This document shows, one piece after another, positions 9,683 to 18,355 of a stretch of DNA of 64,000 nucleotides (positions are counted from its first letter, which is position 1; every line of letters starts with the position of its first letter). The stretch is from Bradyrhizobium sp. CCBAU 53340 (GTDB taxonomy: Bacteria; Pseudomonadota; Alphaproteobacteria; Rhizobiales; Xanthobacteraceae): the NCBI RefSeq assembly GCF_015291645.1, contig NZ_CP030055.1:2232001-2296000 (forward strand), given 5' to 3'. The notes under the pieces were generated by a model that worked only from the letters and a program-made list of their open reading frames with translations, had not been told where the DNA came from and did no database searches. The translations under genes and the position numbers were made by a program.

Positions 9683-11248
9683 GTGGACGCCACCGGACAG
9701 CATATCGCCAGTGCCGCATCGATCGAGGCGGCGCGCCGTGCCTTTGCAAGCGGCGATCTGAGCTCAACCGAAACGATCTGTGCAGGGGTGCTCGCGGGCA
9801 ATTCGTCGGATTGGCGCGCCTGGGCACTGCTGACCGAGACTGCGCTGATGCGTGATCGCCTCGATGCGGCAACGGTCAGCGCTGAACGTGCCGTCGCTCT
9901 CGCTCCGACCAACCCGATCGCGCTGGTGTTGCGTGCGAAATGCCTCTTCGTGAAGGGGGAGGCACGTCAGGCCAGCGCAGCGACGGACGTCGCGGCCAGG
10001 CATGCCGGCGAGGAGGCCGACGCGCTTGATGCTGTCGGTGCCATGTTTGGCCTGCTCGGCCTTCAACAGCAGGCCAGGGAGCTTTTCCGCCGCGCTGTCG
10101 CGCTCAAGCCCGGCGTGCCGCAATATCTGTTCAATCTGGCTGCCGCCGAGCGGATGATCGGCGTACTCGGCGACGCCGAAGCGCATTGCGATGCCGCGAT
10201 CGCGTGCGACCGCCGCTACGGATTGGCGCACTACCTGCGTTCGGATTTGCGAATCCAGAGCCGCGATCGCAACCATGTCGACGAGATGGAGGCCGTGATT
10301 GCCGACGGGCGTTTGTCGGCGCCGAGCGAAATCATGCTGCGCTTTGCGCTCGGCAAGGAGTGCGAGGATCTGGAGCGCTGGGACCGCGCTTTCACGCATG
10401 TCGAGGCGGGCTGCAACTTGCAGCGCCGATCGCTGCCGCGCGATCCCGCCGTCGAAATTGGTGAGGTCGATGCGATCATCCAGACGCACACTCGCCGCTG
10501 GATCGAAGCTGCGCCGCGTGGCTACCCCGATGCCGCGCCTGTCTTCGTCACCGGCCTGCCACGCACCGGGACCACGCTGGTGGAGCGGGTTATCGCCAGC
10601 CACTCGGTGATGCATTCCGTCGGAGAGACCAGCGCGTTCGCCGCAGAGGTGCGCCGCACCATGGCGGAAAGTCTAAGGGGACGCGACCTCGAGGGTATCG
10701 GCAGGCGCTACCTGGATCAGGCCACGGCGCTCCGTGTGCCGGACAAGGTCCGCTTCGTCGATAAGACGCTGGAGAACTACCTTTATTGCGGCCTCATTCA
10801 CGCGGCGTTACCCTCGGCAAAGATCATCCTCGTTCAACGGCATCCGGTGGATGCATGCTGGGCGATTTACAAGGCGCACTTCCGCAACAAGTTCGCGTTC
10901 TCCTACGATCAAATCCAGCTTGCGGAATACTATCTCGCCTATCGCCGCCTGACCCGGCACTGGCGCGGCGTGTTGCCGCCCGATGTGCTCATGGAAATCA
11001 ACTATGAGGACGTCGTTCGGGACCAGGCTGCGGCGAGCCGGGACATCATACGCTTTTTGGAGCTTCCCTGGGAAGAAGGGGTCATGCGTTTTCATGAAAG
11101 CCCGGCGCCATCGGCGACTGCCAGTGCCGTTCAGGTGCGCCGTCCGATCTACGCATCCTCGGTCGGGAAGTGGCGCCACCATGCCGAACGATTAGGACCG
11201 CTCCGCGAACGCCTGGCGCGCGAAATTCCGGAGGCGGAGCTGGTATGA
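9683..11248 (+). CDS. TPR-repeat sulfotransferase
   Basis: This 521-residue protein has about 230 N-terminal residues of TPR-like helical repeats (for example AERAVALAPTNPIALVLRAK and LFRRAVALKPGVPQYLFNLA), followed by a sulfotransferase domain. The PAPS 5'-phosphosulfate loop is TGLPRTGTTLVERVI (about residues 290-304), and VQRHPVDACWAIYKAHF carries the 3'-phosphate-binding Arg. It should transfer sulfate from PAPS to an unknown acceptor; the TPR part probably binds protein or carrier. The start is GTG at 9683 with GGAG upstream. The stop overlaps the next gene by ATGA, so the two are coupled. Confidence 0.87.
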   Translation: MDATGQHIASAASIEAARRAFASGDLSSTETICAGVLAGNSSDWRAWALLTETALMRDRLDAATVSAERAVALAPTNPIALVLRAKCLFVKGEARQASAATDVAARHAGEEADALDAVGAMFGLLGLQQQARELFRRAVALKPGVPQYLFNLAAAERMIGVLGDAEAHCDAAIACDRRYGLAHYLRSDLRIQSRDRNHVDEMEAVIADGRLSAPSEIMLRFALGKECEDLERWDRAFTHVEAGCNLQRRSLPRDPAVEIGEVDAIIQTHTRRWIEAAPRGYPDAAPVFVTGLPRTGTTLVERVIASHSVMHSVGETSAFAAEVRRTMAESLRGRDLEGIGRRYLDQATALRVPDKVRFVDKTLENYLYCGLIHAALPSAKIILVQRHPVDACWAIYKAHFRNKFAFSYDQIQLAEYYLAYRRLTRHWRGVLPPDVLMEINYEDVVRDQAAASRDIIRFLELPWEEGVMRFHESPAPSATASAVQVRRPIYASSVGKWRHHAERLGPLRERLAREIPEAELV

Positions 11249-11676
11249 CGACGCGTCAGTTACTTTTGGTCTCCGTGATCGTGTCTGCCGTTGTTTTGGT
11301 CTTCGGTCGAACTGCATCGGCGGAGGTGAAGATCGAAGGCCGACCAGATGCCGTCCATCTCGAGGTGCACGCGGCGTCCCTCCATGACGTGCTGGCCGCG
11401 CTGCAGGAGCGGTTCAATCTGCGCTATCGTACGGTCGACGCGCTCGAGGCCCAGATGACGGGCGTGTTCGATGGGCCGCTGCGTCGCGTGGTTGCCCGGC
11501 TACTCAGCGGCCATGATTATGCAATGCAGGTCACCGCCGACGGCGTCGACGTCCTGGTGCTGGCCTCGCAGAGGCCCAGCGTCGCCGTCGTTGCTGCGGT
11601 GACGCCGGCAAGTGCAGTCCGGCCGCCGCTCACGGCAGCCGAGCGTAGGCATTACGACAGCGGGCACCTGCGCTAG
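11245..11676 (+). CDS. Exported STN-like domain protein
   Basis: This 143-residue protein begins at an ATG overlapping the sulfotransferase stop (ATGA). A hydrophobic signal peptide ends around ASA-EV near residue 26. The following 80 residues (AASLHDVLAALQERFNLRYR, then MTGVFDGPLRRVVARLLSG) look like the secretin/TonB short N-terminal (STN) domain: a strand, a helix carrying LHDVL, and a short beta unit. STN domains normally cap TonB receptors or secretins, but here the domain stands alone with an Ala/Val/Pro-rich tail. It is likely periplasmic. A signalling role with the sulfotransferase is conjecture. Confidence 0.72.
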   Translation: MTTRQLLLVSVIVSAVVLVFGRTASAEVKIEGRPDAVHLEVHAASLHDVLAALQERFNLRYRTVDALEAQMTGVFDGPLRRVVARLLSGHDYAMQVTADGVDVLVLASQRPSVAVVAAVTPASAVRPPLTAAERRHYDSGHLR

Positions 11677-11687
11677 GACGACCGGCT

Positions 11688-13007
11688 TCAGCCCACCGTC
11701 ACATCCACCGTCTTGCCGCCTTCGAGCACCTTGGCCGCCTTGGCGCGGTCGAGATCGCCTTCCCAGGCGGCGACCACTACGGTCGCGACGCAATTGCCGA
11801 TGAGGTTTCCGACTGCGCGGGCCATGCCGATGAACCAGTCGACCGACAGCACCAGCACGAGGCCGATCGCCGGAATACTCGGCACCGCGTTCAACGTCGC
11901 GGCCAGGATCACGATCGCCGAGCCGGGGACGCCGTGCGCGCCCTTCGACGTGATTAGGGAGACGCCTAGCACCAGCAGCAGATCGCCAAAGGATAGTGGC
12001 GTGTTGGTGGCTTGCGCGATGAAGACAACGGCGAGGGTGAGGTAGATCGAGAAGGCGTCGAGGTTGAAGGAGTAGCCGGTCGGAATGACCAGGCCGACCA
12101 CGGAATCCTTCACGCCCATGTGCTCCAGCTTCTTCATGATCTGCGGCAGCACCGCGTCGGACGACGCGGTCGCAAGCACGATGGTCAGTTCCTCGCGCAG
12201 GTAGGACAGGAATTTGAGAATGTTGATGCCGGCGAGCGCCATCACGCTGCCGAGGACGCCGAGTACGAAGATCCCGACCGAGACGTAGAACAGCATCACC
12301 AGCGAGACGAGCTGTTTCAGTGAGCCGACGCCGTATTTACCGACCGTGTAGGCGACCGCGCCGAGCACGCCCAGCGGGGCCACGCGAACGATCAGCCCCA
12401 TGACGCGGAACAGCACGGTGGAGGCCGCGTCGATGACGGAAGTGACGAGCGCGCCCTTCTCGCCGCCGACGAGCGCAAGGCCGACGCCGAACAGCACGGC
12501 GAAGAACAGCACCTGGAGCACGTCGTTGCGCGAGAGCGCGTCGAACGATGTGGTCGGGATCACGTTCATCAGGAAGGCGCCGATGCCGCCGCCGGACAGC
12601 TTGTGCGCGTTGTCGGCGTAGGTGCTGAGCGCCTTGGCATCGAGGGTCGAAGGATCGATGTTCATGCCGTGGCCGGGCCCGAAGATGTAGGCGAGCAACA
12701 GGCCGACCACGAGTGCGATCGTCGTCATGACCTCGAAATACAGCAGCGCTTTGACGCCGACCCGACCGACCTTCTTGAGATCGCCGGCGCCGGCGATGCC
12801 GTGCACGACAACGCAGAATACGATCGGCGCCACGATCATCGAGATCAGTTTCAGGAAGGCGTCGCTGAGAATCTTCAGACTGATCGCAAAGTCCGGGGCG
12901 GCCACGCCGAGGATGATGCCCAGGACCAGTGCAGCCAGGACCTGGACGAACAGGGACGTATAGAGCGGCTTGGGATCGGCGGCGGGCGCCGCGGCGATGG
13001 TCGACAT
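11688..13007 (-). CDS. dctA: C4-dicarboxylate:cation symporter DctA
   Basis: This 439-residue DAACS-family carrier imports succinate, fumarate and malate, the main carbon supply of rhizobia in nodules. Family blocks are LKLISMIVAPIVFCVVVHGIA near residue 54, SDAVLPQIMKKLE, VIPTGYSFNLDAFSIYLTLA, and KGAHGVPGSAIVILAATL in the substrate site; the length is typical. GGGGAATCC precedes the ATG at 13007. A consensus sigma-54 promoter and an inverted repeat lie upstream, as expected for control by DctB/DctD. Neither dctB nor dctD is in the window. Confidence 0.95.
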   Translation of the reverse strand: MSTIAAAPAADPKPLYTSLFVQVLAALVLGIILGVAAPDFAISLKILSDAFLKLISMIVAPIVFCVVVHGIAGAGDLKKVGRVGVKALLYFEVMTTIALVVGLLLAYIFGPGHGMNIDPSTLDAKALSTYADNAHKLSGGGIGAFLMNVIPTTSFDALSRNDVLQVLFFAVLFGVGLALVGGEKGALVTSVIDAASTVLFRVMGLIVRVAPLGVLGAVAYTVGKYGVGSLKQLVSLVMLFYVSVGIFVLGVLGSVMALAGINILKFLSYLREELTIVLATASSDAVLPQIMKKLEHMGVKDSVVGLVIPTGYSFNLDAFSIYLTLAVVFIAQATNTPLSFGDLLLVLGVSLITSKGAHGVPGSAIVILAATLNAVPSIPAIGLVLVLSVDWFIGMARAVGNLIGNCVATVVVAAWEGDLDRAKAAKVLEGGKTVDVTVG

Positions 13008-13022
13008 GTTGGATTCCCCAGG

Positions 13023-13045
13023 TTTGACGCGTTTTGGGCGTCAAA
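13023..13045. repeat. Inverted repeat in the dctA leader
   Basis: TTTGACGC-GTTTTGG-GCGTCAAA is a perfect 8-bp inverted repeat with a 7-base loop, 16 bases before the dctA ATG and next to the predicted transcription start. It could be an operator or a 5' hairpin in the mRNA. Only the structure is seen. Confidence 0.5.
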
Positions 13046-13049
13046 AAGG

Positions 13050-13065
13050 AGCAACAACCGTGCCA
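13050..13065 (-). promoter_or_regulatory. Sigma-54 promoter of dctA
   Basis: The minus strand reads TGGCACG-GTTG-TTGCT, a full match to the -24/-12 consensus. The start would fall near 13038, about 30 bases before the dctA ATG. Rhizobial dctA genes are classically RpoN/DctD dependent, so this fits the neighbouring gene. Confidence 0.82.
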
Positions 13066-13264
13066 GATTGTCGTAGTGCAAATCGAAAGAGACCTGAAGC
13101 ACACCGGGAAGTGTGCGGACGCGAAACAGCGTGTCTTCGGGGCCTCGCATGGCGCGGTCTCATCGCATCGGCGACCTAGTCCAGGCTCAGCAGCGCATCA
13201 TGAACAGCGCGCCGTTGGAGTACGAAGGGTCACCCCATCGCCTTCATTTTTCACTCGGCAGACA

Positions 13265-13486
13265 TCATGCGACAAGATCGAGGAGGCGACACGATCCCCT
13301 CACCAGTACCCTGCGGCCGGTCGCAGTCATTGCGGGCGTGCCCTCATGCACAACGACGAGCCCGAGCTTGACGAGACCTTCGAGGAGATAAGTCTTCGCG
13401 AGGCGACCGTTCGACACCGGGTTGCGAAGCGCACGCAGCGCCTCCCACTGGTCCGGCGAGAGATCCAAGTCGATGTCGTTGCTCAT
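13265..13486 (-). CDS. Small hypothetical protein, winged-helix-like
   Basis: This is a 73-residue protein starting at the ATG at 13486 with GAGG upstream. It shows LSPDQWEALRALRNP, then LAKTYLLEGLVKLGLVVVHEG, then a basic tail. The helix-helix-strand spacing resembles a winged-helix marR-like or ArsR-like module, but no family can be named. It is probably cytoplasmic, and the gene stands alone between dctA and a gene-poor stretch. Confidence 0.55.
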   Translation of the reverse strand: MSNDIDLDLSPDQWEALRALRNPVSNGRLAKTYLLEGLVKLGLVVVHEGTPAMTATGRRVLVRGSCRLLDLVA

Positions 13487-13838
13487 GTTGCCTCGAGCGA
13501 TAGTCACGTTCGCGCGCCCCTGTTAGCGGCGCTGCATGAAGACCATGCGACGACAATGAGTCGGGAATTCGGTGAGCTGTTTAGAATTTCTCTTCACGAA
13601 TTGCCGCAGTCTGTTGCGCCACAATAGTTAAGATCGACCAGACGCAACTATCGTCCCGATCGCCGATCACTAATTGATGATCTTCATTTGATGCTGCGTT
13701 GCGACAGCCGCAGTGCACGGGAAGCGTTGCTGTCTCATTCTGCGTCGCGATATGCACAGAAATGGTGAGACGCTGGGTTCATGACTCTGCTAGGCTGATC
13801 CGTGGGGAATGGCTTCACACGGCAAGGAGTGTGAGTGC
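13487..13838. other. Non-coding stretch
   Basis: No convincing gene lies here. It contains a less GC-rich patch around 13560-13695, including the words CTAATTGATGATC and CTTCATTTGATG. I see no clear promoter or structured RNA. Confidence 0.3.
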
Positions 13839-14021
13839 ATGAACAGGCTGGTGGAAATTCGCAGTCAGGAATCCCTGTGCCGGGAACGCGCCGCACTCGA
13901 TTTCGAGCGGCGGGTTTTCTGGCTCGCGCAAGCCCAGGAATGGGAACAGCGCGCGCTCGACGAAATTGCCTATCACTTTCGTGAGTGCAATGTTGCGCAT
14001 GCGGAGCTTGCGCGAAACTGA
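13839..14021 (+). CDS. Small hypothetical protein
   Basis: A 60-residue basic, helical protein (RERAALDFERRVFWLAQAQE and neighbouring residues). AAGGAGTG sits 9 bases before the ATG at 13839, which decides this start over an upstream ATG at 13809. The composition resembles small rhizobial proteins with charged single helices. It converges with the VWA gene. Function unknown. Confidence 0.6.
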   Translation: MNRLVEIRSQESLCRERAALDFERRVFWLAQAQEWEQRALDEIAYHFRECNVAHAELARN

Positions 14022-14056
14022 CGTTCGCCGCGAGGCCAAGACTTACTGACCAAGAC

Positions 14057-15436
14057 TTACTGATAAGTCGCAACGATATCCGAGACCGCGCGCTCGAGCT
14101 GCTGTGCGGTGGCGCATTGTCGCACCACGCTGCAGAACGTCGCATAACGCGGCATCTCGGAATCGCCAAAGCCCCAGGCGAGCCGCCCTTCGGGGTTGAG
14201 CCAGACCAGCCGCTTCGAGCGTTCGGAGATGCGGCGCAGGATGTCGGCGCGCGGATCGAGATTGTTGCTGCGGGCATCGCCGAGCACGATCACCGTGGTC
14301 TGCGGCGTCAGCGTGCTCATGAAATCCTTTTCGAAGTCGACGAGCGAGGAGCCGTAGTCGGACGAGCCGAAACCGACCTTGGACATGATCTCGGCCATCG
14401 CCTCTTCAGGCGACTTCTTCTCCAGGATCCCGCTGACCTCGATCAGGTGTGACGAGAATGCAAAGGAGCGGACGTCGTCCACGACCTCATGCAGCGAGTG
14501 GATCAGGAGCAGGAAAAAGTCCGAGACCTGAGCGACCGAGCCGGAGACGTCGCACAGCGCCACGATTTTCGGCCGGTCACGGTGCTTGCGTTTCCACGCG
14601 GTGAGGAAGGGCACGCCGCCCCAGGCAGCGTTGCGGCGAAGCGTGCGGCGGACGTCGAGATGGCCGCGGCGCTGGCGCTTGCGCGGTTTTGAATAGCGCT
14701 CGCGAAGGCGGCGCGCGATCTGGCGAATGAGGGCGCGCATCTCGGCGACCTGGCGCCGCTCGACGCGGGCAAGAGGCGCGTTACGCAAGATCTCATTGCG
14801 GAGGTTTTCGGCCTCTTCACGGGCGTAGAGCGCAAGTCCCTGCGAGACGGTATCACGCACCGCTTCACGCAGAGCGTCGAGTGCAGAACGCAGGCGCTCG
14901 GCCAGCGTTGGATTCGTCGCGGTCAACTCATCGAGATCGTCGCGCAGGCGCTGGAGGCCCATGGCGTCGAGGATGCGGCTGGAGAAGATGCCGCGCTGGG
15001 TGGAATAGCGGATGTCGGAGAGTGAGGCTGCACCGGAGGCGCTGGCGATGGCCGCTTGGATTGCGTTGCGATCCTGGGATAGCAGCATCTGCGCCAGCGG
15101 GCCAAGTCCTTCCGTCGGCTGGCCTCCCCCCGCTTCGCTGGCCGAGCCAGAGGAGGGGGACTGGTCCGCGTCCTGCGAGGCGTCTTCGTTATTGTCGGCC
15201 TCAGGTTGAGCCTGCGGTGGTTCGGGCTGGCTGAAGAACAGATCAAAGCAGTCGCCGAGTGCGAGCTTCTCATCCTGCGACTTGGCGAGCGTCAGGAGCA
15301 GCGCGTCGCGCAGGATGGCGCGGTCGGTTATGCCGACTTGTGCGACCGCGCGCATCGCATCGATGCTTTCGGCGGGCGAGACGTGAACGCCGGCGCCCCG
15401 CGCGGCCCGAAAGAAGCGATGGAGGTTCTCGCGCAT
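14057..15436 (-). CDS. VWA domain protein, CoxE-like
   Basis: This protein of about 459 residues belongs to the CoxE/VWA family that works with MoxR ATPases in assembling or activating metalloenzymes or complexes. A flexible Gln/Asp/Ser-rich linker (around residues 75-110) follows an N-terminal helical part. The VWA domain begins at IVALCDVSGSVAQVSDF, which holds the MIDAS DxSxS metal site, and ends near VIVLGDARSNN. The ATG at 15436 is used here; a TTG at 15445 would overlap the upstream stop. It directly follows the MoxR gene. Confidence 0.87.
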   Translation of the reverse strand: MRENLHRFFRAARGAGVHVSPAESIDAMRAVAQVGITDRAILRDALLLTLAKSQDEKLALGDCFDLFFSQPEPPQAQPEADNNEDASQDADQSPSSGSASEAGGGQPTEGLGPLAQMLLSQDRNAIQAAIASASGAASLSDIRYSTQRGIFSSRILDAMGLQRLRDDLDELTATNPTLAERLRSALDALREAVRDTVSQGLALYAREEAENLRNEILRNAPLARVERRQVAEMRALIRQIARRLRERYSKPRKRQRRGHLDVRRTLRRNAAWGGVPFLTAWKRKHRDRPKIVALCDVSGSVAQVSDFFLLLIHSLHEVVDDVRSFAFSSHLIEVSGILEKKSPEEAMAEIMSKVGFGSSDYGSSLVDFEKDFMSTLTPQTTVIVLGDARSNNLDPRADILRRISERSKRLVWLNPEGRLAWGFGDSEMPRYATFCSVVRQCATAQQLERAVSDIVATYQ

Positions 15437-15441
15437 CGGTG

Positions 15442-16389
15442 TCAACCGAAGACGTTGGACCGTGCCGCCTTGGCAATGAAGGTCGTCACTTGCGGCGATG
15501 CGGCCTCGATGTCGGCCTCGTATTTCAGGAGCACGTTGAGCGTGTCCTTGACGATCTCGGTGTCGAGTTCGCTCGCTTGCAGCAGCACCAGCACGCGGGC
15601 CCAGTCGATAGTCTCGCTGACCGAGGGCAGCTTCTTCAGATCCAGGGAACGGATTTCGTGGATGAAGCCGACCATCTGCCGGCGCAGCGTCTGCGAGATG
15701 CCAGGCACGCGGCTCTCGACGATACGCTCTTCCAGTCGCTGCTCGGGGAAGCCGATATGCAGATGCAAGCAGCGCCGCTTCAAGGCGTCACCGAGATCGC
15801 GCTCGCTGTTGGAGGTGAGAATGACGGTCGGCGGCGTGATCGCCGAGACGGTGCCGAGCTCGGGAATCGTGACCTGGAAGTCGGAGAGGATCTCCAGCAG
15901 CAGCGATTCGAATTCGGCGTCCGACTTGTCGATCTCGTCGATCAGCAGCACGCAGCCGCCCGGCTGCTCCAGCGCCTGAAGCAGCGGCCGCGGCTCGACG
16001 AATTCCTTGGAGAAGAACACGTCACCGAAATCGTGAAGCTGATCGAGGGCTGAGTGCAGCGTTTGCGCGCCGCCGAGGACCTCGCCGAGCTTGTCCTTGA
16101 GAATCTGGGTGTAGAGCAGCTGCTTGGCGTATTTCCACTCGTAGAGCGCCTTGGCCTCGTCGAGGCCTTCGTAGCACTGCAAGCGGATCATCTTCTTGCC
16201 GCGCCAGGCGGCGATCGCCTTGGCGAGCTCAGTCTTGCCGACGCCCGCGGGGCCCTCGACCAGGATCGGCTTCTCGATCTGTTGCGACAAATAGACGGCG
16301 GTCGCGATCTGCCGGCTCGCGATGTAGCCTTGCGCGGCGAGGCCGCTCTCCACTGCCTCGATCGAAGTCGAGGCCTTCTGATCTGCCAC
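15442..16389 (-). CDS. MoxR-family AAA+ ATPase
   Basis: This protein of about 315 residues is a chaperone-like AAA+ ATPase. It shows Walker A VEGPAGVGKTELAKAIA, Walker B GCVLLIDEIDKSD, sensor 1 LTSNSERDLGDALKRRCL (with the arginine finger) and a C-terminal lid. The start is GTG at 16389 with GGGAGCG about 8 bases upstream; an upstream frame extension to 16452 lacks such a site. It forms a two-gene unit with the VWA protein, the usual MoxR-VWA arrangement. The target complex cannot be told from the window, since no cox or mox structural genes lie nearby. Confidence 0.9.
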   Translation of the reverse strand: MADQKASTSIEAVESGLAAQGYIASRQIATAVYLSQQIEKPILVEGPAGVGKTELAKAIAAWRGKKMIRLQCYEGLDEAKALYEWKYAKQLLYTQILKDKLGEVLGGAQTLHSALDQLHDFGDVFFSKEFVEPRPLLQALEQPGGCVLLIDEIDKSDAEFESLLLEILSDFQVTIPELGTVSAITPPTVILTSNSERDLGDALKRRCLHLHIGFPEQRLEERIVESRVPGISQTLRRQMVGFIHEIRSLDLKKLPSVSETIDWARVLVLLQASELDTEIVKDTLNVLLKYEADIEAASPQVTTFIAKAARSNVFG

Positions 16390-16534
16390 GAAACGGCGCT
16401 CCCAAAGGTCTTGCTTGAGGCTTGTTCTGCCTGCGTTCCCGGCAAAGAACAAGCCTCGTTTGGGACGGCCTGACCCGCGCTGACATCAGCTTTTTCCGTT
16501 CAGCGCAAATACTTAAGGGCAGCTGATCGTGCAA

Positions 16535-16735
16535 TCAGTGCCGCAGCAGCTCCGGCTTGCGGATGGTCTGCCTGACCTCGGCGCCGCAATCGGCGCATTC
16601 GTAGACGAAGTCGATCTTGGCAAGGCTCCAATGCGGCTCGATCTCGCGCACATACATCGGCAGGAACCCCATGCATGTCGGGCAAATCACAGGCGCGATT
16701 TCGATGTCCTGATGATGCTGTACATAAGCTGGCAT
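16535..16735 (-). CDS. Small zinc-ribbon-like protein
   Basis: This 66-residue protein has two CxxC knuckles: CPTC near residue 18 and CADC near residue 47. That is the pattern of a single treble-clef or zinc ribbon. AAGGAGAG stands before the ATG at 16735. It is cytoplasmic and probably binds one zinc ion. Binding partners are unknown. Confidence 0.72.
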   Translation of the reverse strand: MPAYVQHHQDIEIAPVICPTCMGFLPMYVREIEPHWSLAKIDFVYECADCGAEVRQTIRKPELLRH

Positions 16736-16964
16736 CTCGGCTCTCCTTCGCAGGCGACTACCAAACCCCGCGCAGAGGCTACTGCCGGTCGCTCCGAGAC
16801 CGTCATCAACTCTTTCGAACAGAGGCGGAACGATGAGGGTTTGTCGTCCGCTGTGACATTCTTGTTACGGCTTCCATACTGTAACGAGCGGACCAAATGC
16901 CTATTTCTCCAGCCGACCCGCTTTTTTCTAGGACCACCAACGCAACAATAAGGGAGCAACGCCC
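16736..16964. promoter_or_regulatory. Divergent intergenic region before the quinone oxidoreductase
   Basis: About 230 bases between divergent genes. It contains CTTGTTACGG and a more AT-rich core around 16855-16885 that could hold promoters. No site can be named with confidence. Confidence 0.3.
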
Positions 16965-17939
16965 ATGACCCATGCCATTCGTTTTCACAAGACCGGTGGT
17001 CCGGAAGTCCTGGTTTGGGAGGAGGTCAGTGTCGGCAAGCCGGGACCGGGCGAGGCGCGCATTCGGCATACGGCCGTGGGCCTCAATTTCGTCGACATCT
17101 ACAACCGCTCCGGCGTGTATCCAGTGCAACTGCCAAGCGGGCTCGGCAGCGAAGGCGCCGGCGTCGTCGAGGAAGTCGGGCCTGGAGTTACCGATCTCAA
17201 AGCCGGCGATCGCGTCGCCTATGGTGCATCACCGCTTGGCGCATATTCCGAGGCACGGCTAATCCCGGCCGACCGGCTGTTGAAGCTGCCCGACGGCGTC
17301 GACGACAAGACCGCCGCAGCGATGATGCTGAAGGGCCTCACTACGCAATATCTGATCCGTCAGACCTATCGCGTGAAGGCGGGCGACACCATCCTGCTCC
17401 ATGCCGCCGCTGGCGGCGTCGGACTGATCCTGGGCCAATGGGCAAAACATCTCGGCGCAACCGTGATCGGCACCGTCAGCAGCGACGAGAAGGCCAAGCT
17501 CGCCAAGGCGCATGGCTGCGACCACGTCATCATCTACACGCGCGAGGATTTCGTGAAGCGCGTCGACGAGATCACCGGCGGCAAGAAGGTGCCGGTGGTC
17601 TATGATTCCGTCGGCAAGGACACATTCCTGAAGTCGCTGGACTGCCTCGCGCCGCTTGGCGTCGCTGCGCTGTTCGGTGCATCGTCCGGCGCGGTCGAGC
17701 CGCTCAATCTCGGCCTGCTCGCGCAGAAGGGCTCGCTTTATGTCACCCGTCCGACGCTGTTCACCTACGCTGCCAAGCGCGAGAACCTGGTCGCCATGGC
17801 GAACGAGCTGTTCGACGTCGTCAAGTCCGGTGCGGTCAAGATCGAAGTGCACCAGACCTATTCACTGAAGGACGCTGCCAAGGCTCATGCCGATCTTGCC
17901 GCGCGCAAGACCACAGGATCGACTGTTCTCACGGTGTGA
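16965..17939 (+). CDS. qor: NADPH:quinone oxidoreductase (zeta-crystallin type)
   Basis: This 324-residue zinc-independent MDR-superfamily enzyme reduces quinones with NADPH. It shows an N-terminal GroES-like part (PGEARIRHTAVGLNFVDIY), the QOR block SGLGSEGAGVVEEVGPGV, the cofactor loop LLHAAAGGVGLILGQWAK (about residues 143-160) and a VVYDSVGKDTF strand. The zinc ligands of alcohol dehydrogenases are absent and the length is normal for Qor. AAGGGAGCAACG lies before the ATG. It stands alone and converges with the next gene. Confidence 0.92.
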   Translation: MTHAIRFHKTGGPEVLVWEEVSVGKPGPGEARIRHTAVGLNFVDIYNRSGVYPVQLPSGLGSEGAGVVEEVGPGVTDLKAGDRVAYGASPLGAYSEARLIPADRLLKLPDGVDDKTAAAMMLKGLTTQYLIRQTYRVKAGDTILLHAAAGGVGLILGQWAKHLGATVIGTVSSDEKAKLAKAHGCDHVIIYTREDFVKRVDEITGGKKVPVVYDSVGKDTFLKSLDCLAPLGVAALFGASSGAVEPLNLGLLAQKGSLYVTRPTLFTYAAKRENLVAMANELFDVVKSGAVKIEVHQTYSLKDAAKAHADLAARKTTGSTVLTV

Positions 17940-17956
17940 TTTCCGGCACGCGCGTG

Positions 17957-17979
17957 GCGCAGGCGGCTTAAGCCTGCGT
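17957..17979. terminator. Hairpin between convergent genes
   Basis: GCGCAGGC-GGCTTAA-GCCTGCGT is an imperfect stem between the converging qor and 91-residue genes. It has no clear T-run, so termination is only possible. Confidence 0.35.
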
Positions 17980-18254
17980 CACGTCCGCTCGTGCTTGCGC
18001 AAGTCGCCGGCGTGATCGTGGTGAAGCGCCTGGAGATCGACATCTTCAGTCGGGATTTCGGGGAGGGCGGCCTCGGCCAAAATGGCTTCGGTCACGTCCT
18101 CGACCGAATTCTCCGCGATTTCGTGAATGAACGAGATGTTCTGATATTCGCCGGAGCTGACGCGGGAGATGACCTCGCGCCTGGTGATTTCAGGATCGAC
18201 GACCGCCTCGCGACCGCGTCGCCCGTAATCGATCATCACGACGAAATACTGCAT
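17979..18254 (-). CDS. Hypothetical acidic protein with an S24-repressor operator upstream
   Basis: A 91-residue protein starting MQYFVVMIDYGRRGREAVVD at 18254. It has a DPEITRREVISRVSSGEYQN block and an acidic, His-containing tail (LQALHHDHAGD). Similar short proteins occur in bradyrhizobia, but no function can be assigned. The palindrome at 18330-18348 upstream matches operators in front of the S24 repressor gene, so it is probably in that regulator's circuit. Confidence 0.7.
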   Translation of the reverse strand: MQYFVVMIDYGRRGREAVVDPEITRREVISRVSSGEYQNISFIHEIAENSVEDVTEAILAEAALPEIPTEDVDLQALHHDHAGDLRKHERT

Positions 18255-18329
18255 TGAACGATCCTGCCGCGCCCCCAAGTCCGGGTGCGCGGCAGAGTAT
18301 TTCTGAAAAACGAAATTTAGTCAAGATCC

Positions 18330-18348
18330 ATTTCCGCAAATCGGAAAT
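18330..18348. promoter_or_regulatory. Operator-like palindrome ATTTCCG-N5-CGGAAAT
   Basis: A 7-bp perfect inverted repeat with a 5-base spacer (ATTTCCG, CAAAT, CGGAAAT), 76 bases before the 91-residue gene and just after the S24-regulator stop. It has the same TTCCG-N5-CGGAA core as the two sites around 19003 and 19060, so a common DNA-binding protein is likely. Confidence 0.6.
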
Positions 18349-18355
18349 CGATCGC

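Noticed and set aside
13735..14277. Minus-strand frame over the 60-residue gene
   Set aside because: The plus-strand gene has AAGGAGTG; the minus frame has no site and Arg/Ser-rich shadow composition.
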